Assembly: GCF_046156175.1 (NCBI RefSeq)
Contig: NZ_JAYLVL010000002.1
Coordinates: 62,001 to 126,000, forward strand
Length of the DNA: 64,000 nucleotides
Origin: Lacisediminihabitans sp046156175
GTDB taxonomy: Bacteria; Actinomycetota; Actinomycetes; Actinomycetales; Microbacteriaceae
Direction: 5' to 3'
The notes under the pieces are model-generated. The model was not told the DNA's origin, made no database searches, and saw only the letters and a list, made by a program, of their open reading frames with translations. Made by a program: the position numbers and the translations under genes. Shown here piece by piece: positions 26,478-34,899 of the stretch (its first letter is position 1; each line of letters opens with the position of its first letter).

Positions 26478-26560
26478 TATCCGGTTCGGCCCAGGCGAAC
26501 GGCCGAAACGTGGAGGCAAGTCACTCCCTGATGGATGCCCATCCGAACGCCAGTTGTGAC
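26478..26560 (-). promoter_or_regulatory. probable ZTP (pfl motif) riboswitch upstream of glyA
   Basis: Read on the minus strand. GTCAC (26560-26556) pairs with GTGAC (26524-26520). Between them lie the conserved AACTGGCG, a GGATGGGCATCC hairpin and GGGA preceding the 3' arm. After a linker comes a hairpin GTTCG/CGAAC whose loop is the hallmark CCTGGGC (in GCCTGGGC, 26496-26489). A CCGGAT/ATCCGG pair directly after could be the switching element before the glyA ribosome site. A TACAAT -10-like box lies just upstream at about 26573-26568. Confidence 0.72.
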
Positions 26561-26699
26561 GTCTTCGATTGTACCCGGCAGTGCGATCGGGCGCATCAGA
26601 AAGCCGAGACTTCGCCCCCGTGGATGGCATCAGTCCGTGCGCACCCGGGACGCTTCACCAGAGTGTGGGCTGCCCCCCTTCGACGGATGTCCTCGCCTC

Positions 26700-26755
26700 G
26701 AGTTGCACTCTTTTGCGGGTTGCCGGCCGAGGACACCCGCAAAAGAATGCAACTC
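26700..26755. repeat. 56-bp dispersed palindromic element, copy 2
   Basis: Arms 26700-26720 (GAGTTGCACTCTTTTGCGGGT) and 26735-26755 pair at 20 of 21 positions around a 14-nt loop. It is the same element as 8564-8619, here between the MFS stop and the glyA riboswitch promoter. Confidence 0.8.
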
Positions 26756-26779
26756 ACGCCGGGGCCACCCCGAGAGAGG

Positions 26780-28105
26780 TCAGTGGTCGAGCACGCGCCG
26801 CGGAGGGCGTTGCCGCAGCACCAGTTGCGAGACGATCACGAGCGCGATCGAGAGCACGAGGATGCCGGCGTAAACGAAGGGCAGCGATCCAAGACCGAGG
26901 GTGCCGAGCAACAGCGAGCCGAGGAGAGCGCCCCCGCCGATCCCCACGTTGAAGGCGGTGGTGTAGAACGCACTCGCCGTGTCCCGGATGCGCGCGGGGG
27001 CCGCATGCAGCATCCGCGTCTGCAGCAGGGGCGGAACGACCCCGATCGCGAGGCCCCAGAGGAAGAACGCGGGAAGGGATGCGGCCAGCACTCTCGGTTC
27101 GAGACCGAGCACGAGCACCGACGCGAGCAACACGATGAGGGCGATGACGAGTCCGAGGTTGGGCCGGCGACCGAGCACGAAGGCCACGAGCACCAGCGAG
27201 AGCACACCGGCGATTCCGTTCGCGAAGAGTGCGGGGCTCACCGCGGAAGCGTCCAGGCCCACGGCACGCGTGAGATAGGGCGCGATGAAGGTGTAGAAGC
27301 AGTATTGGCCGATCATGATGATGGCGGCGATCACGCAGACGAAGACGACGGCCATGGTCGAGTGGTCGCGCCGCGGAACCGTGGAGGTGCCGAATTGCCC
27401 GTCGAGCACGGTGATGCCCCCCGTCGCCGTTCCGACTACTGCGGCGCCCGCGAGGTGGTCGACCCGGGGCAGGAACCGGTGGACGAATCCGGCACCGACG
27501 ATGAGCAGGGCGCCGAGCACGAAGAAGCTCGCCCGCCAGCCGATGGCCTGGCCGAGGGCGGTGCCGATCGGCACCCCGAGCACGAAGGCGAGCGAGCCGC
27601 CGCCGAGAGTGATGGAGACGGCGCGTCCGACCTGATGCTTCGGCACCAGGTAGGCGGAATACGCCCCCACGACCGACCAGAACACACCGTGGGCGAGCCC
27701 GCCGAGCACCCGGGAGGCGACGAGCACGGCGTAGTTGGGGGCGAGGGCCGTCGCAACAGTGCTCACCGCGAGCACCAGCAACACCGACACCACGAGCGCG
27801 TGGCGAGGAACCCGGCGGAGGAGGCCGGTGAGGGGCGCGCTCGACAGCACGACGGTGAAGGCGAACACCGACACCGTGGCACCGATGAGGGATTCGCTGA
27901 CGCGCAGATCCGCGCTCATCTCCGGCAGGAGTCCGGTGGGCAGCATCTCGGTGGTGACGCTGAGGAAGATCGCGACCGCGACGGTCACGAGGGCGAAGTA
28001 GGGAAAGGGGGCTGTCGTTCGTGGCGCGGTCATGAGACCGGTAGTCCGTTCGAGGAAGAGGTGGAACGTCTCGCCGTCCGCGGGAGGCCGCGGCTCATGC
28101 GGCAT
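26780..28105 (-). CDS. MFS drug-efflux-type transporter
   Basis: A 441-residue major facilitator protein with about twelve hydrophobic segments, from ATG 28105; a site GGAGGGG sits very close, and an ATG at 28033 is an alternative. The AraJ/PbuE-type sequence TEMLPTGLLPEMSADLRVSESLIG, with RVLGGLAHGVFWSVVGAY and GVPIGTALGQAIGWRASF, places it in the DHA1 sugar/purine/drug efflux group. Substrate unknown. It is divergent from purU. Confidence 0.88.
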   Translation of the reverse strand: MPHEPRPPADGETFHLFLERTTGLMTAPRTTAPFPYFALVTVAVAIFLSVTTEMLPTGLLPEMSADLRVSESLIGATVSVFAFTVVLSSAPLTGLLRRVPRHALVVSVLLVLAVSTVATALAPNYAVLVASRVLGGLAHGVFWSVVGAYSAYLVPKHQVGRAVSITLGGGSLAFVLGVPIGTALGQAIGWRASFFVLGALLIVGAGFVHRFLPRVDHLAGAAVVGTATGGITVLDGQFGTSTVPRRDHSTMAVVFVCVIAAIIMIGQYCFYTFIAPYLTRAVGLDASAVSPALFANGIAGVLSLVLVAFVLGRRPNLGLVIALIVLLASVLVLGLEPRVLAASLPAFFLWGLAIGVVPPLLQTRMLHAAPARIRDTASAFYTTAFNVGIGGGALLGSLLLGTLGLGSLPFVYAGILVLSIALVIVSQLVLRQRPPRRVLDH

Positions 28106-28166
28106 CCCCTCCAGAGTACGGCCATCTCTTCGCCGTGGGGCGCAATGGAGGCAATAACCTAAGCAG

Positions 28167-29027
28167 ATGACCTCTGCGCTGTCGACCCACTGGGTGCTGA
28201 CCCTCGTCTGCTCCGACCGGCCGGGCATCGTGCACGCGATCAGCGGGGCCATCGTCACCGCCGGTGGCAACATCACCGAGTCCCAGCAGTTCTCCAGCGC
28301 CGACACCGGCACCTTCTTCATGAGGCTGCAGGTGGAATCCGCGGTGACCCGCGAGGCATTCGAGGCGGCGATCGTGCCAGTCACCACCCACTACGACGCG
28401 ACCTGGACCCTGGATGTCGTCGGCCGGCCCCTGCGCACGCTCGTACTGGTCTCGAAGGCCGCCCACTGCCTCAACGATCTGCTCTTCCGGGAGCGCGCCG
28501 GTCAGCTTCCGGTTGAGCTGCCCCTCGTTCTCAGCAATCACCCCGATCTCGGCGGCCTCGCCGAGTTCTACGGTGTTCCGTTCGAGTCGCACCCCGTGGC
28601 ATCCGATGGCCAGAAGCTCGCGTTCGAGGATCGTGTTCTCGATGCGGTGGAGCAGTTCGATATCGAGCTGGTGGTGCTCGCGCGCTACATGCAGATCTTG
28701 TCTCCAGCCCTCTGCGAGCGACTGTCGGGGCGCATCATCAACATCCACCACTCCTTCCTTCCGGGCTTCAAGGGGGCGAATCCCTACCGCCAGGCCCATG
28801 CCCGGGGAGTGAAGCTCATCGGGGCGACCGCGCACTTCGTGACCAGCGACCTCGATGAGGGTCCGATCATCGAGCAGAACGTGGTGCGCGTCGACCATTC
28901 CCGCACGCCCGCCGAGCTCATGGCCATCGGCCAGGACGAAGAATCCCGCACACTCACCCAGGCGGTGAAGTGGTTCGCCGAGAACCGAGTGCTGCGGGAT
29001 GGGGCCCGCACGATCATCTTTCGATAA
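28167..29027 (+). CDS. purU: formyltetrahydrofolate deformylase
   Basis: Hydrolyses 10-formyl-THF to formate and THF, balancing the one-carbon pool. 286 residues: an N-terminal ACT domain (LVCSDRPGIVHAISGAIV) and a C-terminal formyltransferase fold with NIHHSFLPGFKGANPY and the catalytic Asp in DLDEGPIIEQ. It lies in the same neighbourhood as glyA and folD but has its own promoter region. The ribosome site is weak. Confidence 0.96.
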   Translation: MTSALSTHWVLTLVCSDRPGIVHAISGAIVTAGGNITESQQFSSADTGTFFMRLQVESAVTREAFEAAIVPVTTHYDATWTLDVVGRPLRTLVLVSKAAHCLNDLLFRERAGQLPVELPLVLSNHPDLGGLAEFYGVPFESHPVASDGQKLAFEDRVLDAVEQFDIELVVLARYMQILSPALCERLSGRIINIHHSFLPGFKGANPYRQAHARGVKLIGATAHFVTSDLDEGPIIEQNVVRVDHSRTPAELMAIGQDEESRTLTQAVKWFAENRVLRDGARTIIFR

Positions 29028-29103
29028 CGACAGATGGATCGCTCCCGGTTCGATCGGGCAGAAACGCAGCGCCGCTGCCAGCCGAGGTGCCTAGGATCTG
29101 CAC

Positions 29104-29748
29104 ATGAGCTCACTCGAACGACACACCGACTACGGATCGACCGGCCTCTCGGAGTCGGACGTGCTTCGCGACCCGATGGCACAGTTCGCGGCCTGGCTCT
29201 CCGCCGCTGAGGATGCCGAGATCTTCGAGCCCAACGCCATGGTGGTGAGCACCGTGGATTCCGACGGCACGCCGAGCAGCCGCACCGTACTGCTCAAGGG
29301 CCTCGACGGCGAGGCATTCGAGTTCGTCACGAACTACCGGTCGCACAAGGGGCACGCGCTGTCCGCGCATCCGGCCGTCTCGCTGCTCTTCCCCTGGTAC
29401 CAGCTCACCCGCCAGGTAATCGTGCGGGGCGTCGCCCACCGCACGGATGCCGCGACCTCCGACGCGTACTTCGCCGCCCGCCCGCACGGCTCCCGTCTCG
29501 CCGCGCTGGCGAGCGAGCAGTCGGAGCCGGTCGCCTCACGCCAGGTTCTCGAAGATCGGATGCGCGAGCTCGAGCTCGAGACACGCTACCCGGAGGGGTC
29601 GATCGTGCCACGCCCCGAACACTGGGGCGGATTCCGCGTGGTGCCGAGCACGATCGAGTTCTGGCAGGGACGCACCTCGCGACTGCACGACCGGCTGGTC
29701 TTCACGGCCGTCGACGGCGGGTGGACGCTGGAGCGGCTGCAGCCCTAG
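29104..29748 (+). CDS. pdxH: pyridoxamine 5'-phosphate oxidase
   Basis: FMN enzyme forming pyridoxal phosphate. 214 residues, ATG with AGGATC upstream. DPMAQFAAWLSAAEDAEIFEPNAMVVSTVD, the FMN-binding SRTVLLKGLDGEAFEFVTNY, FPWYQLTRQVIVRG, and the C-terminal PEHWGGFRVVPSTIEFWQG / RLHDR motifs are all canonical. It converges with the PfkB kinase gene with a 4-bp overlap. Confidence 0.96.
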   Translation: MSSLERHTDYGSTGLSESDVLRDPMAQFAAWLSAAEDAEIFEPNAMVVSTVDSDGTPSSRTVLLKGLDGEAFEFVTNYRSHKGHALSAHPAVSLLFPWYQLTRQVIVRGVAHRTDAATSDAYFAARPHGSRLAALASEQSEPVASRQVLEDRMRELELETRYPEGSIVPRPEHWGGFRVVPSTIEFWQGRTSRLHDRLVFTAVDGGWTLERLQP

Positions 29749-30659
29749 CCCGCGCGATCGAGCAGCCGCTGCACCTCTGCCGCGGTCGGGGCGGTCGCCG
29801 GGCCGCGCCGGGTGACCGCGATGGCGGCACACGCGTTCGCCCGCCGCGCCGCAGTCGGCGGCGTCTCCCCCGACGCGAGTCCGGCGAGGAATGCCCCCGT
29901 GTGGGCATCGCCCGCGCCGTTGGTGTCGACGGCCTCCACGGCGAAGCCCGGAACGAATCGGGCCTCGTCCTGCACGACGAGACACCCCTGCGGCCCGAGG
30001 CGGATGATGACTGCGCTCCAGGTCTCGCGCAGAACTGTAGCGGCAGCGCCGGCATCCGCGGCACCGGTCAGCGACAGGGCCTCCCGCAGGTTGCAGCTGA
30101 GCCAGTCCGCGCGCCCGGCGACGGTGGCGAGCGCTTCCCCGGGGATCGTGGTCGCGAGCGGCCCCGGATCCAGCAGAACCGTGTGCCCGGGGCCGATCCC
30201 CGCGACCCACGGGGCAAGCACGTGGGCGTTCGTGCGCTCGAGCAGGCCGTAGCCCGAGACGTGCACGAGATCACCCGCACCGAGGCTGATGCTCGCCAGG
30301 TCGCGGGCGGTGAGCCTCGCCTCTGCTCCGAACACCGTGACGAAGGTGCGCTCGCCCTCGTCGTCGACCAGGGCGATGTCGAAACCCGTGTCGGCATCCG
30401 GGGAAGGATCGAGCAGCACCGAGATTCCCTCGGCGCTGAGGGCCGACCGCACCCGGTCTCCGTGCGGTCCGACGCCGTGCGCTCCGCCGTACGCACTGGC
30501 GAGGCCCTGCCGGGCGGCCGCCACCAGTGTGTTGAAGGCTCCGCCCGGCGTGCTGCCGGTGTCGCGGGCGAGCACATCGCCGCCTCTTTCGGGAAGCTCG
30601 GGGATGCGCAGGGTGACGTCCACGATCACGTTGCCGACGCTCACCAGCCGGGTCGTCAT
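29745..30659 (-). CDS. PfkB-family sugar/nucleoside kinase
   Basis: A 304-residue ribokinase-fold kinase. The first PfkB signature is TPGGAFNTLVAAARQG and the second is DTNGAGDAHTGAFLAGL with the anion hole and catalytic Asp. It is the last gene of the five-gene operon reading 34387 to 29745, and its start overlaps the previous stop (ATGA). In that context it probably phosphorylates ribose or a nucleoside released by the neighbouring glycohydrolase. The substrate cannot be fixed from sequence. Confidence 0.88.
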   Translation of the reverse strand: MTTRLVSVGNVIVDVTLRIPELPERGGDVLARDTGSTPGGAFNTLVAAARQGLASAYGGAHGVGPHGDRVRSALSAEGISVLLDPSPDADTGFDIALVDDEGERTFVTVFGAEARLTARDLASISLGAGDLVHVSGYGLLERTNAHVLAPWVAGIGPGHTVLLDPGPLATTIPGEALATVAGRADWLSCNLREALSLTGAADAGAAATVLRETWSAVIIRLGPQGCLVVQDEARFVPGFAVEAVDTNGAGDAHTGAFLAGLASGETPPTAARRANACAAIAVTRRGPATAPTAAEVQRLLDRAG

Positions 30660-31645
30660 CGCAGCGCCAACAGGCCATCGGCGACGGACTCGAGGTCGAG
30701 TGCGTTCACCACCCGCACTCTCTCGCGCGCCTCATCGGGGAAGGCTGCGGTGCCTGAGACCGCTCCCGCGATCGCTCCGGCCATCGCGGCAACGGTATCG
30801 CTGTCACCGCCGAGCGAGGCCGCGGCGCAGACGGCCCGCCAGGGGTCGTGCGGGAAGGTGGCGAGGATCCCGAATGCGACCGGCACGGACTCCTGCGTGG
30901 CGAGACTCGTGCCGATGACCTCGTAGAGGCGGGTGAGGCTGGCATCGGGATCGGCGGGATCGGCCAGGTCGATCGCGAGACGGATGCGCGCCGAGACATC
31001 CGCCGCGGCGACCCAGTACCCCCGGCTCGCACCCAGCCGGGCCGCCTCGATCGCCGCGCCGAAGGCTTCGCCGAGGCCGGCGCCGTCGATGCCGGCGCTG
31101 ATTGCGGCGGCGACAGCGCTCGCTCCGGCTATGGCGACGCCGGTGTTGTGCGAGACGAGGCTGGTGGCCGCGACGAGGTCGACCAGCATGTCAACAGGCT
31201 GCCATCGGCGGATGATGCCGACCGGCGTCACCCGCATGGCGGCACCGTTCGTCGTTCCGAACCGCCCGGCGGTGGCGATCGGCTCCCCCTCGAGCACGGC
31301 GCGAACAGCGCGCTTCGTCGACGGGCCGAGAAGGTCGAGCGAACCACGCTCGCGCATCTCGTCTTCCCACCTCACCAGAGCGGCCGCGAAGGCCCCTGGA
31401 TCCACCGTGCCGCGTCCCGCGATGAGAAGGCCGGCGAGCAGGAGCGCCTGCTCGGTGTCATCGGTGATGTGCCCGGCGGGGAGACCGCCGGCGAGCGGAT
31501 GCCCGGGATCGGCGGCCCGGAAGCCGTCGATGATGCCGTAGCGGCCGGCGATCTCCGCGCGTGACATCTGCTGGGTCGGCATGCCGAGGGCATCGCCGAT
31601 CGCCAGTCCGTACAGGGCTGCGATGGCGTGGTCGCGAGCGGTCAC
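30656..31645 (-). CDS. ADP-ribosylglycohydrolase-family protein
   Basis: A 329-residue DraG/ARH-fold protein from GTG 31645, whose first bases overlap the GntR stop. LYGLAIGDALGMPTQQ at the N-terminus, HITDDTEQALLLA (metal-binding DDTE) and GGDSDTVAAMAGAIAGA (second metal site) show both dinuclear-metal motifs intact. Family members cleave N- or O-glycosidic bonds to ADP-ribose or related nucleosides. Between a permease/hydrolase and a PfkB kinase, it is more likely a catabolic nucleosidase-like enzyme than a protein de-ADP-ribosylase. Confidence 0.88.
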   Translation of the reverse strand: MTARDHAIAALYGLAIGDALGMPTQQMSRAEIAGRYGIIDGFRAADPGHPLAGGLPAGHITDDTEQALLLAGLLIAGRGTVDPGAFAAALVRWEDEMRERGSLDLLGPSTKRAVRAVLEGEPIATAGRFGTTNGAAMRVTPVGIIRRWQPVDMLVDLVAATSLVSHNTGVAIAGASAVAAAISAGIDGAGLGEAFGAAIEAARLGASRGYWVAAADVSARIRLAIDLADPADPDASLTRLYEVIGTSLATQESVPVAFGILATFPHDPWRAVCAAASLGGDSDTVAAMAGAIAGAVSGTAAFPDEARERVRVVNALDLESVADGLLALR

Positions 31646-32367
31646 TCGTGGGCCGAGAACTGGAAGTGCAGGCTGAAGTGAGCGGGATCGAGCAGACTCT
31701 CCACGTGCTCTACGAGCTCGCCGACGGCGTTGCGTGTGACGCACCGTGACCAGAGGAACGCCGCACCGGGTGCGCGATCGAGCAGTGCGGCCTCGGTCGT
31801 GTCGAGCATCCGCACCTCCACCCACTGCTCGCCGGTCGACGCGACGAGGTCGCACTCGAGCAGCATGCGGGTGAGCGATCCCGCGGCCTGGCCTGCCGCG
31901 ACCGCATCGGCCACCTGCGATGTCGCCCGCACCCGTGATCGCTCGTAGGAGATCACCGGGCCGTTCACGATGGATCGCAGGCGATCGATCGCGATGAAGC
32001 TGTCGCTCGGTTCCCCGAGCAATGCGGCCAGCGCGGCATCCTGCACCGGCTGCGCGCTGACGACCCGCACCGTCGTTTCGAGCCCCTGCTCCTGCAGGGC
32101 CCGCGCCCAGCCGAGCCTCACGTTGAGCGGTCGGCCGTCGTAGGTGACGAAGGATCCCTTGCCAGAGCGGGTGCTGATGAGCCCGGCCCGGCCGAGCTCC
32201 GTGAGGGCCGCGCGCACAGTATTGCGGCTCACCGAGAACCTCTCGGCGAGGGTGGTCTCCCCGGGCAGCTGCAGCCCGTAGGGCACCTCACCCGCGCGGA
32301 TCTCCCCGGTGAGGATGCGGGCGATCTCCTCGTGCTTGAGCCCGGAGACCCGTGCGCCGCCGACCAT
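31642..32367 (-). CDS. GntR-family regulator with UTRA domain (HutC type)
   Basis: A 241-residue regulator. The winged helix is in residues about 10-75 (KHEEIARILTGEIRAG, FSVSRNTVRAALTELGRAGL), then a UTRA effector-binding domain to the end. It is encoded inside the operon it presumably controls, overlapping both neighbours. A tandem ACCTGTTCAG repeat before the first gene is a candidate operator. Confidence 0.92.
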   Translation of the reverse strand: MVGGARVSGLKHEEIARILTGEIRAGEVPYGLQLPGETTLAERFSVSRNTVRAALTELGRAGLISTRSGKGSFVTYDGRPLNVRLGWARALQEQGLETTVRVVSAQPVQDAALAALLGEPSDSFIAIDRLRSIVNGPVISYERSRVRATSQVADAVAAGQAAGSLTRMLLECDLVASTGEQWVEVRMLDTTEAALLDRAPGAAFLWSRCVTRNAVGELVEHVESLLDPAHFSLHFQFSAHE

Positions 32368-32906
32368 CAGGACATCACGGCGTCAGCGCTCGTGATCTCG
32401 ATCAGCGGGCCGTAGAGCGCCATCGCGTCGAGAGCGCGCTGGTGGTCCGCCGCGCTCAGCCCGGCACACGCGTCCTGCGCCACGAGCACGCGCACCCCGG
32501 CATCCGTGGCGGCGAGGGCCGTCGAGAGCACGCAGCAGTCAGTCGAGACGCCGGCGAGCACCACCGCCGCATCCGGTCCGATGATCGTGGAGAGTTCATC
32601 GCCCCACTTGCCGAACGTCGTGCGCGAGATCACCGGATGGTCGGTGCCCGAGAACGCCGGCATCAGCTCGTAGAGCGGATCGCTGTGATGCACGAGCGCA
32701 AACGGCCACAGCTCGTAGTAGGGCACCCAGGCGCCGGTCGGATGCTCCGGCGCGATGAACCGCGTGAGCACGACCCGCTCACCGAAGTGTTCGACGAGGC
32801 GCTCGACGGTCGGTTCGATCGCCGCGTAGCCGGGGGTGAACCAGGCGCTGCTCGGATCCCCGAACACCACCTGCATGTCGATGACGACGAGCCAGGGACC
32901 GTTCAT
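32367..32906 (-). CDS. isochorismatase-like cysteine hydrolase
   Basis: A 179-residue amidohydrolase of the nicotinamidase/RutB/isochorismatase fold from ATG 32906. The triad is visible: Asp in VVIDMQVVF, Lys in TFGKWGDEL and Cys in GVSTDCCVLSTA. It is coupled to the permease (ATGA) and to gntR (one-base overlap). It could open or deamidate the base released from an imported nucleoside, for example a nicotinamide- or ureido-type compound. Exact reaction unknown. Confidence 0.88.
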   Translation of the reverse strand: MNGPWLVVIDMQVVFGDPSSAWFTPGYAAIEPTVERLVEHFGERVVLTRFIAPEHPTGAWVPYYELWPFALVHHSDPLYELMPAFSGTDHPVISRTTFGKWGDELSTIIGPDAAVVLAGVSTDCCVLSTALAATDAGVRVLVAQDACAGLSAADHQRALDAMALYGPLIEITSADAVMS

Positions 32907-34387
32907 CGCACGACGGTCTCGACGGGTTCCTCGATCGGCAGTGCCTCCTGGCGGCGGATGGTCGCCCGGCTGAAGACCACGGTGCCGAAGAAGCCGACGA
33001 GCAACGACAGCAGCACCCCGAGGTTGGCGTAGGACCAGTCCTTCGCGAGACCGAGCGGGCCGAGGAAGTAGCCCTGCCAGTTGAGCCACGGCACATCTGC
33101 GGTGGCCACGACGAGTCCCCAGCCGAGACCGGTGCCGACGGCGATGAGCAGGATCGGCACCCAGCGCACGTCACCGTAGCGCCCGGTGGTCGAGTAGAGC
33201 TCTGCCTCCGCGTAGTCCTTACGGCGGAGGATCACGTCGGCGACCATCACCCCGCACCACGCTGCGACCGGCACTCCGAGAGTGATGAGGAAGCCCTGGA
33301 ATGGACCAATGAAGTTCGTCGCGAAGAAGACGACCACGATCGCGCCGACGATCATCACGACGCCGTCGATACCGGCGGCGGCGAAGCGTGGGATGCGGAT
33401 GCCCGCGCTGAGCAGCGCAAGACCGGAGGAGTAGATGTCGAGCACCGCTCCCCCGACGAGGCCGAGCACCGCGACGAGCGCGAAGGGAATCAAGAACCAG
33501 ACCGGGAGGATCGACGTGAGCGCGCCGATCGGGTCACCACTGATCGCGTCGCTCAGCTTGGAGGATGATCCGGCGAGCAGCAGTCCGAACACCACGAGCA
33601 CGATCGGCGCGACGGCGGCTCCGAACGTGGTCCATCCGACGACGGCGGAGCTGCGGGTGGACCGCGGGAGATAGCGGGAATAGTCCGCCGCAGCATTGAC
33701 CCAGCCGAGGCCGAAGCCGGTCATGACGAGCACCAGAGCGCCGACCACGGCCTGGGGCTGGCCGGCGGGGAGGGCCGCGATCTTCGCGAAGTCGATGCTG
33801 GGCAGAGCGAGCACGATGTAGACGACGGTGAGCACGCCCGTGATGACGGTGATCCACACCTGCAGACGCATGATGAAGTCGATGCCGACGATCCCGGCGA
33901 CCACGATGAGCGCCGCGATCACGATCAGTGCGACGATCTTCGTCGCTATCCCGCCGTCGAAGCCGAGCTCCGTGAATACCGTGGAGGTCGCGAGCACGGC
34001 GAGGGCCGTCAGCGCCGTCTCCCAGCCCACCGTGAGCACCCAGGACAGCACGGCGGGAACCCGGTTTCCGCGCACGCCGAAGGCCGCCCGGCTGAGCACC
34101 ATCGTGGGGGCCGAGCCACGCTTGCCGGCGAGCGCGACGACGCCGCAGAGCAGGAACGAGACGATGATGCCGATAAGGCTGACGACGGTCGCCTGCCAGA
34201 ACGAAATGCCGAAGCCGAGGATGAAGGATCCGTAGCTGATGCCGAAGACCGAGACATTCGCGCCGAACCAGGGCCAGAACAGGCTGGACGCCTTGCCTTT
34301 TCGTTCGGACTCCTGAATCGTGTTGATGCCGTTGAGCTCGATGCCCCTGGCGTCTCGCAGCTCTCGTGGGGTGTCGGTGGTGCTCAC
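32903..34387 (-). CDS. NCS1-family cytosine/purine-type permease
   Basis: A 494-residue membrane transporter with about twelve segments. The GTG start has GGAGG at ideal distance. The NCS1 features are LFWPWFGANVSVFGISYG, LSRAAFGVRGNRVP, AADYSRYLPR and the C-terminal YAEAELYSTTGRYGDVRWV. The family imports nucleobases, allantoin, hydantoins or nucleoside-like vitamins with Na+ or H+. It is the first gene of the five-gene operon. Confidence 0.93.
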   Translation of the reverse strand: MSTTDTPRELRDARGIELNGINTIQESERKGKASSLFWPWFGANVSVFGISYGSFILGFGISFWQATVVSLIGIIVSFLLCGVVALAGKRGSAPTMVLSRAAFGVRGNRVPAVLSWVLTVGWETALTALAVLATSTVFTELGFDGGIATKIVALIVIAALIVVAGIVGIDFIMRLQVWITVITGVLTVVYIVLALPSIDFAKIAALPAGQPQAVVGALVLVMTGFGLGWVNAAADYSRYLPRSTRSSAVVGWTTFGAAVAPIVLVVFGLLLAGSSSKLSDAISGDPIGALTSILPVWFLIPFALVAVLGLVGGAVLDIYSSGLALLSAGIRIPRFAAAGIDGVVMIVGAIVVVFFATNFIGPFQGFLITLGVPVAAWCGVMVADVILRRKDYAEAELYSTTGRYGDVRWVPILLIAVGTGLGWGLVVATADVPWLNWQGYFLGPLGLAKDWSYANLGVLLSLLVGFFGTVVFSRATIRRQEALPIEEPVETVVR

Positions 34388-34425
34388 TGAATTCCTCCGG
34401 TTCGTCGTGACAACGCTCGTACTGC

Positions 34426-34445
34426 ACCTGTTCAGACCTGTTCAG
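34426..34445. promoter_or_regulatory. tandem ACCTGTTCAG repeat upstream of NCS1 permease
   Basis: Two perfect 10-bp direct repeats, 39 bp before the permease GTG. One-turn spacing suits a dimeric regulator; the GntR protein of the operon is the obvious candidate. Confidence 0.5.
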
Positions 34446-34485
34446 TCCGTGAGCACACGCTAGTGGCCTCCGCGCCGGCCTGTCA

Positions 34486-34899
34486 ATGCATCGCTACTCT
34501 GAGGGTGTGCCAACGTCAGGAATTGTTGCGGTACGAATCGGGCCGAACGATGTGCTCCGCTTCGCCCTCGAGCTGTTCGCCCTGTTCTCCCTCGGATTCT
34601 GGGGATACCTCGCCTGGCCGTTTCCGTGGCCGGGGGTGCTCTTCATGGTCGGCGCTCCTCTCTTCGCCGCCGTGGTCTGGGCCCTGTTCCGGTCCCCGAA
34701 GGCGGTGTTCCCGCTGGACGTCGTCGGCCGCAGCCTGGTGGAGATCTTCGTGATGGGGGCCGCCGTCGCCGTCTGGTTCATGATCGGATACCCCGTGGTC
34801 GGCGTCGTCTTCGGGGTTCTCGCCGCGACCAGCGGCGTCATCGCGGGCCGCACGGAAATCGCTGCGGAACTGACAGCACAGGAAGCAGAACCACGATGA
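34486..34899 (+). CDS. YrdB/DUF2568 family membrane protein
   Basis: A 137-residue protein with four hydrophobic helices (VLRFALELFALFSLGFWGYLAW onward), the pattern of YrdB/DUF2568. The start is uncertain: ATG 34486 or GTG 34507, and neither has a clear ribosome site. The stop overlaps the nagA start (ATGA). Function unknown. Confidence 0.75.
   Translation: MHRYSEGVPTSGIVAVRIGPNDVLRFALELFALFSLGFWGYLAWPFPWPGVLFMVGAPLFAAVVWALFRSPKAVFPLDVVGRSLVEIFVMGAAVAVWFMIGYPVVGVVFGVLAATSGVIAGRTEIAAELTAQEAEPR

Noticed and set aside
26273..28162. Long plus-strand open frame opposite the MFS transporter
   Set aside because: Antisense to a clear 12-helix transporter, composition dominated by Arg/Glu/His; GC-driven shadow.
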